A DNA stretch of 50,000 nucleotides from Mesostigma viride (Eukaryota > Streptophyta > Mesostigmatophyceae > Mesostigmatales > Mesostigmataceae): positions 6,287,254-6,337,253 of the forward strand of contig RPFO01000667.1 in the NCBI GenBank assembly GCA_009746045.1, written 5' to 3'. This document shows positions 9,586 through 19,377 of this stretch, one piece after another; within the stretch, counting starts at the first letter, position 1; every line of letters starts with the position of its first letter. A program made the position numbers and the translations under genes. Under the pieces are notes generated by a model, which saw only the letters and a list, made by a program, of their open reading frames with translations, made no database searches and was not told the DNA's origin.

Positions 9586-11207
9586 GCACGGACCTACAGC
9601 TTGCTCCCCTTGCCATGGAACCGTGGTTTCGCGCCGTCATTCACGAATGCAATGCACGTCTCACCAGGCTTGATTACCGTCTCCAGCAGGTCCACCGCAC
9701 CACCTGGCTCAACACCACAGATAAAGCACTTCTTGACCACTTCAAGCAGGACTTTATCATCACGTGTGTTGACAAGAGTGCCAACAACTTTGCTTTCATA
9801 TGCAAGAAGCACTACCTTGCTACTTTGCAACACGAGTTGGCGTCCAGCCCTACCTATGTTCAGCGTGCACAGTCCACCGCCAGTATCACCGCTGCTCATC
9901 GGGCTTTTCTGCACAGCCAAAACATTTTTGCTCGGGCATTCCTTAAGCGGCAGCGACGCGCCACCACCACTACGTTCCCATATCTGTATCTCACTCTTAA
10001 GCTGCACAAAACTCCTGTTGCTTTGCGCACCATTGCTGCGTCGCATTCAGCCCCACTGATGCCTCTCTCGAAACTCATCTGCCATGCTTTGAATGCTCTT
10101 CTCCCCGAAGCCAATGCATTATGGGTGGAGGTGCTGTCGAATGCCGGGTATGAATGCGCTGGTAGTTGGATCGTCATAGACTCAGCCCAAGTACGCCTAC
10201 GCCTTGCCGCCCTTAGCCGTTCTAAGACAGCAGCAGAGAAACGTATACCTATGCCCATAGCCACCTATGATTTCACCACTCTATATACCACACTAGATTT
10301 GCACGATTTGAAAGCTCGTTTAGATAGCCTCCTTACTCGTCTGTATGCACGTAGGCCTCACGGGCGCAACCACCTGCACGTGCGTGTTTCTCAGACCAAG
10401 CCCACGGCAACGTGGCTCTCAGGGATCGCGGCAGGTGCTATCGTGCGGGATGGTTATAATTATATTATCACGAAGGCTGACCTTGTCCATTGGATCTCTT
10501 ATCTTGTTGATAACACCTTCATCTGTTTTGCGGGCAATGTATACCAACAAGCTATCGGCATCCCTATGGGCACTAACTGTGCCGGGCTCCTTGCAAACCT
10601 CTATCTATACACTTATGAGCTTGCATTCATGGAGAATCTCATTGCCTCAAACGATGATGTTCTCATCAGGCGTTTTATCCATACATGTCGATACATTGAT
10701 GATGTCATCGCTTTCGACAACCCTGATTTCGCAACCCATTTGTATATCACCGCTGGTCTGCCTGGCATCTACCCGCAAGCGTCCCTCACATTAAAGCTCA
10801 CGTCGGAGGATACTCATTGCAATTACCTCGATCTTAACATTACCCATAACAAGAAGGGCTGGCGTACGGCTATCTATGATAAGCGCAAGGATCCTAAATA
10901 CCAGCAAATTCCTTTTATTCGTTACCCCGATATTCACAGTCTCCTTTCCCACACAGCAAAATATGGTGTTGTTCTTTCTCAGTTACATCGTTTTTCCCGT
11001 CTTTGTTCTTATCGTGTTGATTTCATCACGACTCTTGTTGAACTCTTGCAGCGTTTATTGGTCAAAGACTATGACCGAGCCATTATGCTCCGTCAAGTCC
11101 GATGTTTTTTGCAACGTCACCCACATCTGTTCGGTGCTGCCCCTTGGCACAAGCTCTACAAACAGGTCGTGGACCGGCTGGATCGCATAGTATCTCCGCA
11201 CATCTGA
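9582..11207 (+). CDS. Penelope-like element ORF2: reverse transcriptase
   Basis: 541 residues if started at the ATG inside the ATGA overlap; the frame is open upstream to 9510. Visible RT blocks, in order, are VDKSANNFAFICKKHY near residue 65, LKLHKTPVALR, the motif A region TYDFTTLYTTLD (about 227), GIPMGTNCAGLLANLYLY (about 325), and the catalytic CRYIDDVIAF (about 370) with both aspartates. A YLDLNITH block and a YDKRKDPKY segment follow. The order and spacing fit Penelope-like RTs. The protein lacks the nuclease, which is in the preceding ORF, so expression probably needs reinitiation at ATGA, a frameshift, or two proteins acting together. The reading frame is intact. Confidence 0.88.
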   Translation: MSTDLQLAPLAMEPWFRAVIHECNARLTRLDYRLQQVHRTTWLNTTDKALLDHFKQDFIITCVDKSANNFAFICKKHYLATLQHELASSPTYVQRAQSTASITAAHRAFLHSQNIFARAFLKRQRRATTTTFPYLYLTLKLHKTPVALRTIAASHSAPLMPLSKLICHALNALLPEANALWVEVLSNAGYECAGSWIVIDSAQVRLRLAALSRSKTAAEKRIPMPIATYDFTTLYTTLDLHDLKARLDSLLTRLYARRPHGRNHLHVRVSQTKPTATWLSGIAAGAIVRDGYNYIITKADLVHWISYLVDNTFICFAGNVYQQAIGIPMGTNCAGLLANLYLYTYELAFMENLIASNDDVLIRRFIHTCRYIDDVIAFDNPDFATHLYITAGLPGIYPQASLTLKLTSEDTHCNYLDLNITHNKKGWRTAIYDKRKDPKYQQIPFIRYPDIHSLLSHTAKYGVVLSQLHRFSRLCSYRVDFITTLVELLQRLLVKDYDRAIMLRQVRCFLQRHPHLFGAAPWHKLYKQVVDRLDRIVSPHI

Positions 11208-11649
11208 ACCCTGTGATGCCAGATCTCCTTTGCGGCCGTTCCGAGCTTGGCACTGGATTCGTTGTCCACATCGTCGCGTCGCTGCCGCAACACGATGTTT
11301 TCTGGCATCCGCGGGCTTTTGGTTCCCGCCGCACATTTGAAAGTGCTGTCCTCCGGCTTTTTGCCTTTGCACCGTGTGCAGTTCTTGGACGTTTGGAATC
11401 ATGGCATGGCTAACGTGATGACTGACTAGCTAGACCTTTTCAGTGGTTTTCCATTTGCGGGTATTTCCTCGTAAATGGTGGGAGAGCGATCGCAGCAATG
11501 GTGCTCACCACTAGACACTCCCGGCCAGTTAGGCTAGAAACACACGCCCTGATCAAGCATGCTGTTTCCGGCCCCACCGTCTAGGTCATCTAGTCGCTCC
11601 ACACGTAAGCCAGCCATAATTTCAATGCACAAGGATACACATTTCCATC
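11208..11649 (+). other. 3' untranslated part of the Penelope-like element
   Basis: Non-coding sequence between the RT stop and the right terminal repeat. From 11515 onward it is also present in the 3' fragment at 31099-31346, so it belongs to the element. Confidence 0.7.
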
Positions 11650-11767
11650 ACCATTCATCTTCATCATCCTGAACGACTCGAAAACGCGGAAAAGATAACG
11701 GCAGGCTCGAGCTACCATGGTCCGGATTCTCCCGATTTCTGGCCTGCGCTGGTTGTCTCTTTGATAT
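11650..11767 (+). repeat. Penelope-like terminal direct repeat, right copy
   Basis: 118 bp, identical to 7099-7216; it forms the 3' end of the element. Confidence 0.9.
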
Positions 11768-12758
11768 CGTGTTTCTACCTAGTTTCTGCCAGTTTTCCAC
11801 TTATTTCTACCGACCTCTGCCCAGCCTCTCTAAGACCGCCATCCTACTCGACGTTGCTTGCATGTCAGCCATAGCAGGTTGCAGTTGTGCAGTATTTAGG
11901 TGCTGTATACGTCGTCAAGCCGTGCATATATCGTGAGGATTGGATGTTGATGGTTTATACTGCGTTGATTGTGCAAGAAGATCAGCTGGGTGCCCATAAT
12001 CATGGTGTATAATCATGTGTTGTTAGCATCTTGCCACCATTTGCTAGCATGCATTCCAGCGTCATCTTTGCCTGCATGTAAGCTCATGGATCACTCAACC
12101 TATCCAAGCCTTGCATTACACGTGCCTCTTTCTTTCAGTATTGCACGCGTTATGGAATGAAAACCCAGCACCTCCATTCCCACGAGGCATGTGCTCAACA
12201 CGTTGTGAGAGTGGATGATGCTTTGGCTATGGCTGCCTGATTCAGTCATATTAGGTCATCCAGTCATGATGTTTGATGCATGTTTGATGCAGTATAACTT
12301 ATACAAGACCTATTTTCAACGTTTTGACCCTCCAAGCTCACTATGGCCCCGTTTATGGGGCTCGGGTCGTTGCGTAATGTTGTCAAGGGCTCTCATGTTT
12401 CCCACTGCGTTGTACTGCGTTGTAATTGTGATGCTAATGAAAAATAGCTCCAGTGGCCCAATGGGCCTGAGTTTTGTTTCACAGAGCCTGCATATGTTGC
12501 CCATAGCTCGTGCAAGAAGCCAGATTTTTTTCATGAACCATTTGTGAATAAGCACATGACTTGTGACCTAGGGTCAAGAAATCGCGGTCATGGTCAGACC
12601 CCCCTGTATTCAAACCAGTGTATCTCTCTAATGAATAAGCATTTTGTAGGTCTGAGTAGCTCAAAAAATCCTTTGATTTATGGGCTTTCAGGAAAGTATA
12701 TACATGACCATGAAAAAAAATTTTCCTTAGGTGCTATACGCGTTCTAAAAAAAGCTTA
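11768..12758. other. Right body of TTAA element, no gene seen
   Basis: Moderately AT-rich, with no supported coding region. Confidence 0.5.
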
Positions 12759-12796
12759 CAACGCAATATATCGCGTTCTAATTAAAAAAACACGGG
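12759..12796. repeat. Right subterminal palindrome and TIR of the TTAA element
   Basis: Palindrome 12759-12780 (arms ACAACGCAAT and ATCGCGTTCT, imperfect) is followed by the inverted copy of the 14-bp TIR at 12783-12796. It mirrors the arrangement at 6386-6449. Confidence 0.8.
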
Positions 12797-12800
12797 TTAA

Positions 12801-13047
12801 GACCCCGGCGGACAAGATTTCTTTTCTCAGACGCCGCAAGCGGCTCGAGTAGACTCTCTTCACCCTTGACGACGACTTGACCCTGGCGCAGCAACAACGG
12901 CGACGGGAGCTATGGCCGACCTACCTCCAGCTCCGGCAGACCAAGGCGGGGCAGCCGGTGTACTGGAAGGGGGCGGCCATCTACGTCGGCCACAAGCCCT
13001 GGCAGGCGACCCCCGCGGCCCCAGCGACTCCAGACGCCCCAGCTTAG
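12801..13047 (+). pseudogene. ORF1 3' part of the interrupted RLE-type copy
   Basis: Continues the ORF1 broken at 6385. The register matches the intact protein (ADKISFLRRRKRL against ADKLAFLKCRKKL). An in-frame TAG occurs at about 12850, and reading then resumes as LDDDLTLAQQQRRRELW to a TAG at 13045-13047. The 3' UTR follows directly instead of ORF2. Confidence 0.85.
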
Positions 13048-13496
13048 GGGAATACAGCAGTAGTAGTGTAGAATAGATAGACCGTGGCCATGTACATGTA
13101 CGCCTCCTAGAGGCCCTATCCCAGCTAAGCCACGCGCTTTATTTAATCATGTACATGTGTGCCTATGATGAGCCACACTCCAGATGATGCCTAGCTTTAT
13201 TTAGTTATGCTGTGCCCATGCAGGGAGTACCTCTCTGCTGAGACGCCATGCCCTAGCTTCTTTGTATAGCTATGCTGATCTTCCCCCCCATGACAGGCTC
13301 CCCCTTCGCTGGGCATAGCTTGAAGATCATGGGGATGCACGTGCCCTGGTGCACCTAGAGCAAGGGTCCTTTACATCCCCACCCTTGCAGGAAGTAGCTT
13401 AGGATGTATGATAGGCCATATGCCCCCTCTCAAGGGCTATGTGCTACATATACTCCCAACGGAGTTATGTTACAATTCAATTCAATTCAATTCAAT
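13048..13496 (+). other. 3' UTR, hairpin and tail of the RLE-type copy
   Basis: Collinear with 30425-30851 of the full-length element: shared blocks include GCCATGCCCTAGC, GGTGCACCTAGAGCAAG and CCCACCCTTGCA. It ends with the hairpin at 13447-13469 and about five AATTC units. Confidence 0.85.
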
Positions 13497-13556
13497 TCAG
13501 GGGCAATAACCTCTACCAGCGGACTTCTACCCACTTCCCTAGTCCTTCCACGACGT

Positions 13557-14230
13557 CCTTCCTGTTCTCACGTATGGGGCTGAGACGTGGACCCTCACCG
13601 CCGACCTGGCCCGCAAGCTGGACGGCGCGGTCACCAGCATGCTGCGTTCCATTTTCAGAGTAGGATATGCTGCTCATGTCCGCAACGAGGACCTGTACCA
13701 GGGCATGCCCTATATCACCAGCACAATTAAGCAACGACGCCTGCAGCTAGTAGGGCACCTAGCTCGCACCAACCAGGTAGACACCTCACGTGGCCCCCCC
13801 GCAGGACTGCGACCAGCCCAGCCTGGCCGGCACCTCCTGACGTGGGCTGGGCCCAGTGATGTTAGACGCCGCAAGGCCCGCACCTTCAAAGAACAGCTAG
13901 TAGAGGACATGGGGGGCCTAGGCCTCTCTGTGATTTGGAAGAAGATGATGGACAAGGCCAAGTGGGCCCAGGTCATAGAGGACAACGAGCCCCCCCCAGT
14001 GGGGAAGCGCCCGCGTGTGCAATCCCGTGGGAGGCACGCCAGATAGCTCCCCTAGGGCAGCGTGCGGCTGCCTAGATAGATGTAGTAGTTAGAATGCTGT
14101 TAGATAGATGTAGTATGTAGCCGATGTAGATAGATTAGACCGGTAGGACTGTTTGCACCCATCCATCCGTCCATCGGGGTTAATGCTCCGTGACTCCCCA
14201 ATGGGAGCACGAGTCTAATTAATTAATTAA
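13557..14230 (+). mobile_element. 5'-truncated RTE-like element, subfamily 1
   Basis: Flanked by the 11-bp TSD TTCCACGACGT (13546-13556 and 14231-14241). It encodes the RTE-like C-terminal domain in frame to a stop near 14046: LTYGAETWTLT, then GAVTSMLRSIF and RRLQLVGHLARTNQVDTS. The 3' UTR ends in the hairpin 14190-14210 (stems GTG/CAC and CTCCC/GGGAG, bulged A, loop CAAT) and an AATT-repeat tail. Its protein differs clearly from the copy at 31758-35572, so it is a separate subfamily. The stand-alone 48-bp insertion at 36275-36322 matches this 3' end. Confidence 0.9.
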
Positions 14231-14367
14231 TTCCACGACGTACGTTAATCAATTGCCATGCGTCCACTCCATCCCTACTGCTGGCTAGCGATTGGCCGCG
14301 GGGGCCGTAGGATCATACACTTTCTGTCTGATCAGAATACACTTTGAACAGGAAGATGGCTTATCGC

Positions 14368-15156
14368 GCTCCCCGGCAGTTGGCTTCCCGACTGCGAGGA
14401 CGACATGACGACACGGATCGGCATGGCGTGGGCGCACCTCCATGACCACCGCCGCTGGTGGAGCAACCCCGCCCTACCCCGGATCGTCAAGCGTGACCTC
14501 TTCAAGGTCGTCATTCTGACGATCCTGACCTACGGCGCCGAGACGTGGCCACTGACGCAGGAGCTGGAGCAACGACTCGACGGCGCCGTCACCAAGATGC
14601 TGCGCCAGGCCCTTAACATCCCCTTTGGTTTGCACATTAGTAATGAGGATTTGTACGCTGATTTGCCCTATGTTTCCCACATTATTAGGCACAGGCGCCT
14701 GGGCCTAGCCGGGCACCTGGCCCGCACAGATCAGGTAGATACATCAGATAGACTAGCTGGCACCAAGCCCGCCCAGCCTGGGCGATATGTCCTCACCTGG
14801 CGTGCCCCCGGCCGCGCGCGGCAGGGCCGCCACCCGTGGACTTTTCGTGATAGACTCGGCATGGACATGTGCTACACTAGACGTGACGGGCTCACCCCCG
14901 GGCAGCCTCCTGGTTTGTCTGTAATATGGAGGCAGATGGTGCGCAAGGATAGATGGCAAGTAGTGATGAAGCCCCCAAGCCTGTGGGGGCTCCGCGTGTG
15001 ACCAAGTATGGCATTCATAGCGATTCGGGCCGCGGTGCCCACACCCCTGTAACTAGGACCTAGATAGCTTATACCATCCATTCCATCCCATGTTCCCCTC
15101 CCACTGAGGACTTATGCTCACGTGACGCAGTCACGTGTCTATTAATTAATTAATTA
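14368..15156 (+). mobile_element. 5'-truncated RTE-like element, subfamily 2
   Basis: Flanked by the 12-bp TSD ATGGCTTATCGC (14356-14367 and 15157-15168). It encodes the end of the RT and the C-terminal domain: the SWLPDCEDDMTTRIGMAWA region corresponds to SWLPDTADDVDTRIGLSWA of the full-length copy, followed by LTYGAETWPLTQ and RHRRLGLAGHLARTDQVDTS, with a stop near 15001. The 3' end has a perfect hairpin at 15119-15137 (arms CACGTGAC and GTCACGTG, loop GCA) and an ATTA-repeat tail. It sits only about 125 bp from the tail of the previous insertion. Confidence 0.9.
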
Positions 15157-15229
15157 ATGGCTTATCGCAGATGGCCGACCATTTCTCCTCAACGTTGTCA
15201 TCATGCGGGCACGGAGTAAGAATAGTCCC

Positions 15230-15870
15230 TCAAGCCCTGCATCCTCTGAACTGTAGTTGTGTCACATGTAAGTCCGGGTTGCGCCCCGTCCGTGCGGGGC
15301 GCGCGCAAGTCGGCCAGGCGGAATTTCGAGGGGACCAGGGGAGCCTGCCATAGGAGGAGATGTCTACCTGGTTCGCCAGTCTGCGAGTCCCCCGGCAAGA
15401 CCCACATCGGTGTCCACCAGGTCTGTGCGCGCAAGATGGCCGGCCGGCAAAGACGGTAGTAGGCGGCGGTGTCGGATGGTATGGGTGACAGGAGGGAGCG
15501 CGCAGTAGCGCTCTTGGTAGCGGACGCCGAGGGTGTGACGGAGCAAATGTTCTGGTGTCGGTGCCGTCAAGCTGCTTGCTTAGCGCCTTGTCCAGGGTCC
15601 ACGCCTCGAAGCCGTAAAGGAGGATGCTGAGGACAACGGCCTTCAACAGAATGTGTTTGCGCCGCTCACTCAGGTAGCCACGAGTGGTCGGGTTGCGGGG
15701 ACCACGGCCGGATCGACCTCGGCTTTGCTTGCCAAATCTATTTACAGGCGTTTCCCCATGCACAGATGGGGGTCCGATGGCGCATGTCTTTCATAGCGTC
15801 GTGCCAATGCTCCTTACGGGTCATCTGCATCCAGGAGGCTGGTCAACCGGGGGTACCCAGTTTTTCTAGG
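15230..15870 (-). pseudogene. Degenerate RTE-like fragments
   Basis: Minus strand. YLSERRKHILLKAVVLSILL, then YGFEAWTL and KQLDGT, are recognisable RTE-like C-terminal domain motifs. Later motifs are scattered over several frames. A piece matching the extreme C-terminus (QMTRKEHWHDAMKDM, near 15790-15840) lies upstream of the middle part, so the order is permuted: two overlapping insertions or a rearrangement. No intact tail or TSD was found; older than its neighbours. Confidence 0.6.
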
Positions 15871-16805
15871 ATGATACATGTCTATAGGCCAAGCACGGCA
15901 TGTTAGGGGCACCTGCCCCCCAGACACACACCGGCCGTGGTGATCTAAAAATAGAATAAGTCGCTATTCAAGACGTACTTTCCCTAGGACAACAGGCATG
16001 AATGCATGGCCTAGCAGGCCAGGACTCGCAATGGACTGGCATCGTCTGGCACTAGTAAATCTAGCAAAAACACCCGAGAGAGTGTCAACTCGGCTGCGCC
16101 CGTTGTCTGTCCGTTGTCAGGAAATGCTCGATTGGAGGAAGGACAAGGTCCTGCTCCCCCAAGTATTCAGTAGTCAGCTACACAGAGCTGAGGCGCAGAC
16201 CGCTGAACAAATACTACAGTAGTGGCTTCCCCGAGTACGGCTTGCCTCACTTAAAAATGCTAGCAGCTTCTATGCTTGGGAAAAGCTGAATGCTCAGGCG
16301 TCCCTGAGGGCCGATAGAAAATGAAAACATGGGGATTGTCAATTAGAAGCGATTATCCGGAATGAAATTCTGCGGAAAGAAGCTCATCGTTTCCCACAGC
16401 GCCCACGGCCCACTTCTTTTCCCGCCTTCACCGGCTCGTTGTATGTCGGACAACATGGAGTCAGCTACTAAGCTTTTCAACAGAATGCGAATGTGACCTG
16501 TACAATTGTACTACCAGTACGTGCTCAAGGCAACCACACTACGTGAAAGTCAAAGCACGGAGGCAATACGGCCCGAAAAACATGTACATTGGGTGACGTT
16601 GTTGAGCGTTGTCGATGATGCACTTCCTTGGAATGGTGTAGATGACTGAGCTGTCGATCGATTGATCAATCACCTGAACAAGTGTACCCCTGAGGGCATC
16701 ACGGAACACAAAACCCTTCTATATGATTAAATGGCGACGCACCGGCTCCGCGTAGCCAGACTTTGAGTGCCCACGTCGAGAGTCGTCGAAACTCGCCAAA
16801 CGGAT
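15871..16805. other. No feature seen
   Basis: About 0.9 kb without a supported gene, repeat or element end. Confidence 0.4.
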
Positions 16806-16820
16806 ATGTGTACTAGTAGG

Positions 16821-16842
16821 GCCTGCGCTGGTTGTCTCCTTG
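16821..16842 (+). mobile_element. 22-bp insertion of the Penelope-like 3' terminus
   Basis: Exactly the last 22 bases of the Penelope-like element, with one C for T (TCTCCTTG). It lies between two copies of the 15-bp TSD ATGTGTACTAGTAGG (16806-16820 and 16843-16857). Confidence 0.8.
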
Positions 16843-16857
16843 ATGTGTACTAGTAGG

Positions 16858-17178
16858 GGGTTCAGGGCCAGCTAACCCGTGTTGCAGCCATGACCTCCGG
16901 CATATTTGATCAAGCCATTACTCTCTATTCGCTACTGTAGTGCACGCCTGCACGGCCCCCGCCTTTTTCGGTAGTAACTCTCATCCATCCCATGCTCCAT
17001 TTTAGTCCCTGGCTCTTTCACGCCATCTGCATCCGTAGTTAACCTATGCCGTGCGGGCCGGGTGCCTGTGCAGTACATAGCTAGAGAGCCACGCGGCTTA
17101 CGCCACTTCGCGCATTAGTAATAAACGGTTTGTGCTGAATTCCAAGGTTCGTTTTCCCAAGCGTGCATCGTCGATCGC
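16858..17178. other. No feature seen, left flank of the Foldback-like element
   Basis: Non-coding, with no repeat recognised. It leads to the 9-bp target site at 17179-17187. Confidence 0.4.
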
Positions 17179-17933
17179 GGTTGACGTGGTATTTCTTATT
17201 CCGGGGCCCAATGGCCGGCGCCGCGCCAGACTCGCCCGCCTTTGGGCTTTGTGTCACACTTTGGGCGTCTTGGAATTTGGCTTTGGGCGTCTTGGAAGTT
17301 GGCTTTGGGCGTTTGCTCTTTTGGCAGATTTCTACACTACACTGGTACTACGTAAAAAAGCACAGACTGGTGCGGCGTAACATTTTTAAACTTGGTAAAA
17401 TTACCGCCGCACAGCCAGCCAGAACTGGACAAGGTGATGGCCGCAAGTAGTCGTTGCTGGGCTATCGTATTTGTAGCATGGGGCGTTTCACCGAGTCTAC
17501 GGTTAGCATGATGGGGAGGATTCCTAACCTTCATTATGTGGGTTAAGTAGGGGTGCTCATAGTGGCCGGTTTCCCTCGCTTCCTTGTAAACCAGGCTCTG
17601 CGTCAAGATCACAGACGACTGGGTAAGTAGTTGTTCCAGTCTGTTCTAGTTTGTATGACGCCTGCTATTAGGCGTTCTTGTTATTGTCGTTCATCATCGC
17701 CGTGACCGTCGTGGCCAGCAGCGTGCTTTTTTTACATACCGGATGGTGTCGACTTGTTTATTGATAGCGCATTGGTGAATATCGCTGCATGGAGGAATAT
17801 CGGCTACAACCCGCGGGAAAGTGCTGGCTCCAATGTTCTTTTTGTATGCAGGATGACGGCACTGCCAAGCCGGAGACGAATATGACGCACGGTATAATGC
17901 CAGTCATTCAGACCGACTGCGCGACTGGTTGTG

Positions 17934-19361
17934 GGATACACGTTCCTGGTTGTGGGATGTGTTCCTTGTTGTGGGATACTTGTTCCTGGTTGTGGGATGC
18001 ACGTTCCTGGTTGTGGGATAGTCGTTCCTGGTTGTGGGATGTGTTCCTGGTTGTGGGATGCACGTTCCTTGTTGTGGGATACTTGTTCCTGGTTGTGGGA
18101 TACACGTTCCTGGTTGTGGGATGTGTTCCTTGTTGTGGGATACTTGTTCCTGGTTGTGGGAAACACGTTCCTGGTTGTGGGAAACACGTTCCTGGTTGTG
18201 GGAAACACGTTCCTGGTTGTAGGATACACGTTCCTGGTTGTGGGAAACACGTTCCTGGTTGTAGGATACACGTTCCTGGTTGTGGGAAACACGTTCCTGG
18301 TTGTGGGAAACACGTTCCTGGTTGTAGGATACTTGTTCCTGGTTGTAGGATACTTGTTCCTGGTTGTGGTATACACGTTCCTGGTTGTGGGAAACACGTT
18401 CTTGGTTGTAGGATACACGTTCCTGGTTGTGGGAAACACGTTCCTGGTTGTGGGAAACACGTTCCTGGTTGTGGGAAACACGTTCCTGGTTGTGGGAAAC
18501 ACGTTCCTGGTTGTGGGAAACACGTTCCTGGTTGTGGGAAACACGTTCCTGGTTGTAGGATACTTGTTCTTGGTTGTGGGAAACACGTTCCTGGTTGTGG
18601 GAAACACGTTGCTGGTTGTGGGAAACACGTTCCTGGTTGTGGGAAACACGTTCCTGGTTGTGGGAAACACGTTCCTGGTTGTGGGAAACACGTTCCTGGT
18701 TGTGGGAAACACGTTCCTGGTTGTAGGATACACGTTCCTGGTTGTGGGATACACGTTCCTGGTTGTGGGAAACACGTTCCTGGTTGTAGGATACTTGTTC
18801 TTGGTTGTGGGAAACACGTTCCTGGTTGTGGGAAACACGTTGCTGGTTGTGGGAAACACGTTCCTGGTTGTGGGAAACACGTTCCTGGTTGTGGGAAACA
18901 CGTTCCTGGTTGTAGGATACACGTTCCTGGTTGTGGGATACACGTTCCTGGTTGTGGGAAACACGTTCCTGGTTGTGGGAAACACGTTCCTGGTTGTGGG
19001 AAACACGTTCCTGGTTGTGGGAAACACGTTCCTGGTTGTGGGAAACACGTTCCTGGTTGTGGGAAACACGTTCCTGGTTGTGGGATACACGTTCCTGGTT
19101 GTGGGAAACACGTTCCTGGTTGTGGGAAACACGTTCCTGGTTGTAGGATACTTGTTCCTGGTTGTGGGAAACACGTTCCTGGTTGTGGGAAACACGTTCC
19201 TGGTTGTGGGATACACGTTCCTGGTTGTGGGAAACACGTTCCTGGTTGTGGGAAACACGTTCCTGGTTGTGGGATACACGTTCCTGGTTGTGGGATACAC
19301 GTTCCTAGTTGTGGGAAACACGTTCCTGGTTGTAGGATAGTCGAGCCTAGTTGTGGGATGT
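17934..19361 (+). repeat. 21-bp minisatellite, left arm
   Basis: Close to 70 copies of a 21-bp unit beginning GTTCCTGGTTGTGG, with variants GGAAACAC, GGATACAC, AGGATACTT and GGATGT at the end. Because 21 is a multiple of 3 and the unit lacks stops in several frames, frames of about 470-540 codons are open on both strands. These have no start context, domain or composition of a real protein. Confidence 0.95.
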
Positions 19362-19377
19362 GTTCCTGGTCCAAATA

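Larger units (their letters stand above)
7099..11767 (+). mobile_element. Penelope-like element with N-terminal GIY-YIG nuclease
   Basis: Two overlapping ORFs (GIY-YIG nuclease, then reverse transcriptase) lie between two identical 118-bp direct repeats (7099-7216 and 11650-11767). Terminal direct repeats of this kind, formed by a 5'-truncated copy joined head to tail to a longer one, are typical of Penelope-like elements. The 3' end (GCGCTGGTTGTCTC followed by TTTGAT) recurs as 3'-anchored fragments at 16821-16842 and 31099-31346, which confirms the terminus. The N-terminal nuclease is the permuted arrangement known for the Chlamys/Naiad-type clade; classical Penelope elements have it at the C-terminus. 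A TSD around the whole unit was not found. Confidence 0.85.
6386..12796. mobile_element. TTAA-flanked (piggyBac-like) transposon carrying a Penelope-like element
   Basis: Bounded by TTAA on both sides (6382-6385 and 12797-12800) with a perfect 14-bp TIR CCCGTGTTTTTTTA (6386-6399 and 12783-12796 reversed). Removing the 6411-bp insert with one TTAA restores continuity of the ORF1 reading into 12801, in the same register as the intact ORF1 at 26109-27455. TTAA duplication and a TIR starting CCC are hallmarks of piggyBac elements. No transposase was recognised in the parts outside the Penelope-like element, so this is probably a non-autonomous copy that later received that element. Kolobok-type elements also use TTAA, so the superfamily is inferred. 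Confidence 0.85.
5067..13496 (+). mobile_element. ORF1-only copy of the RLE-type non-LTR element, interrupted
   Basis: Flanked by the 11-bp TSD TCAGGGGCAAT (5056-5066 and 13497-13507). Its 5' part matches the 5' UTR and ORF1 of the full-length element at 25958-30851, and its 3' part matches the end of ORF1 and then the 3' UTR. The whole RT/endonuclease ORF2 is missing. Without the 6.4-kb TTAA insertion the copy is about 2.0 kb. The 3' end has the family hairpin (13447-13469: stems CATA/TATG and ACTCC/GGAGT, bulged T, loop CAAC) and an AATTC-repeat tail. It resembles in principle the gag-only half-LINEs known in mammals, and would need RT in trans. Confidence 0.9.
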
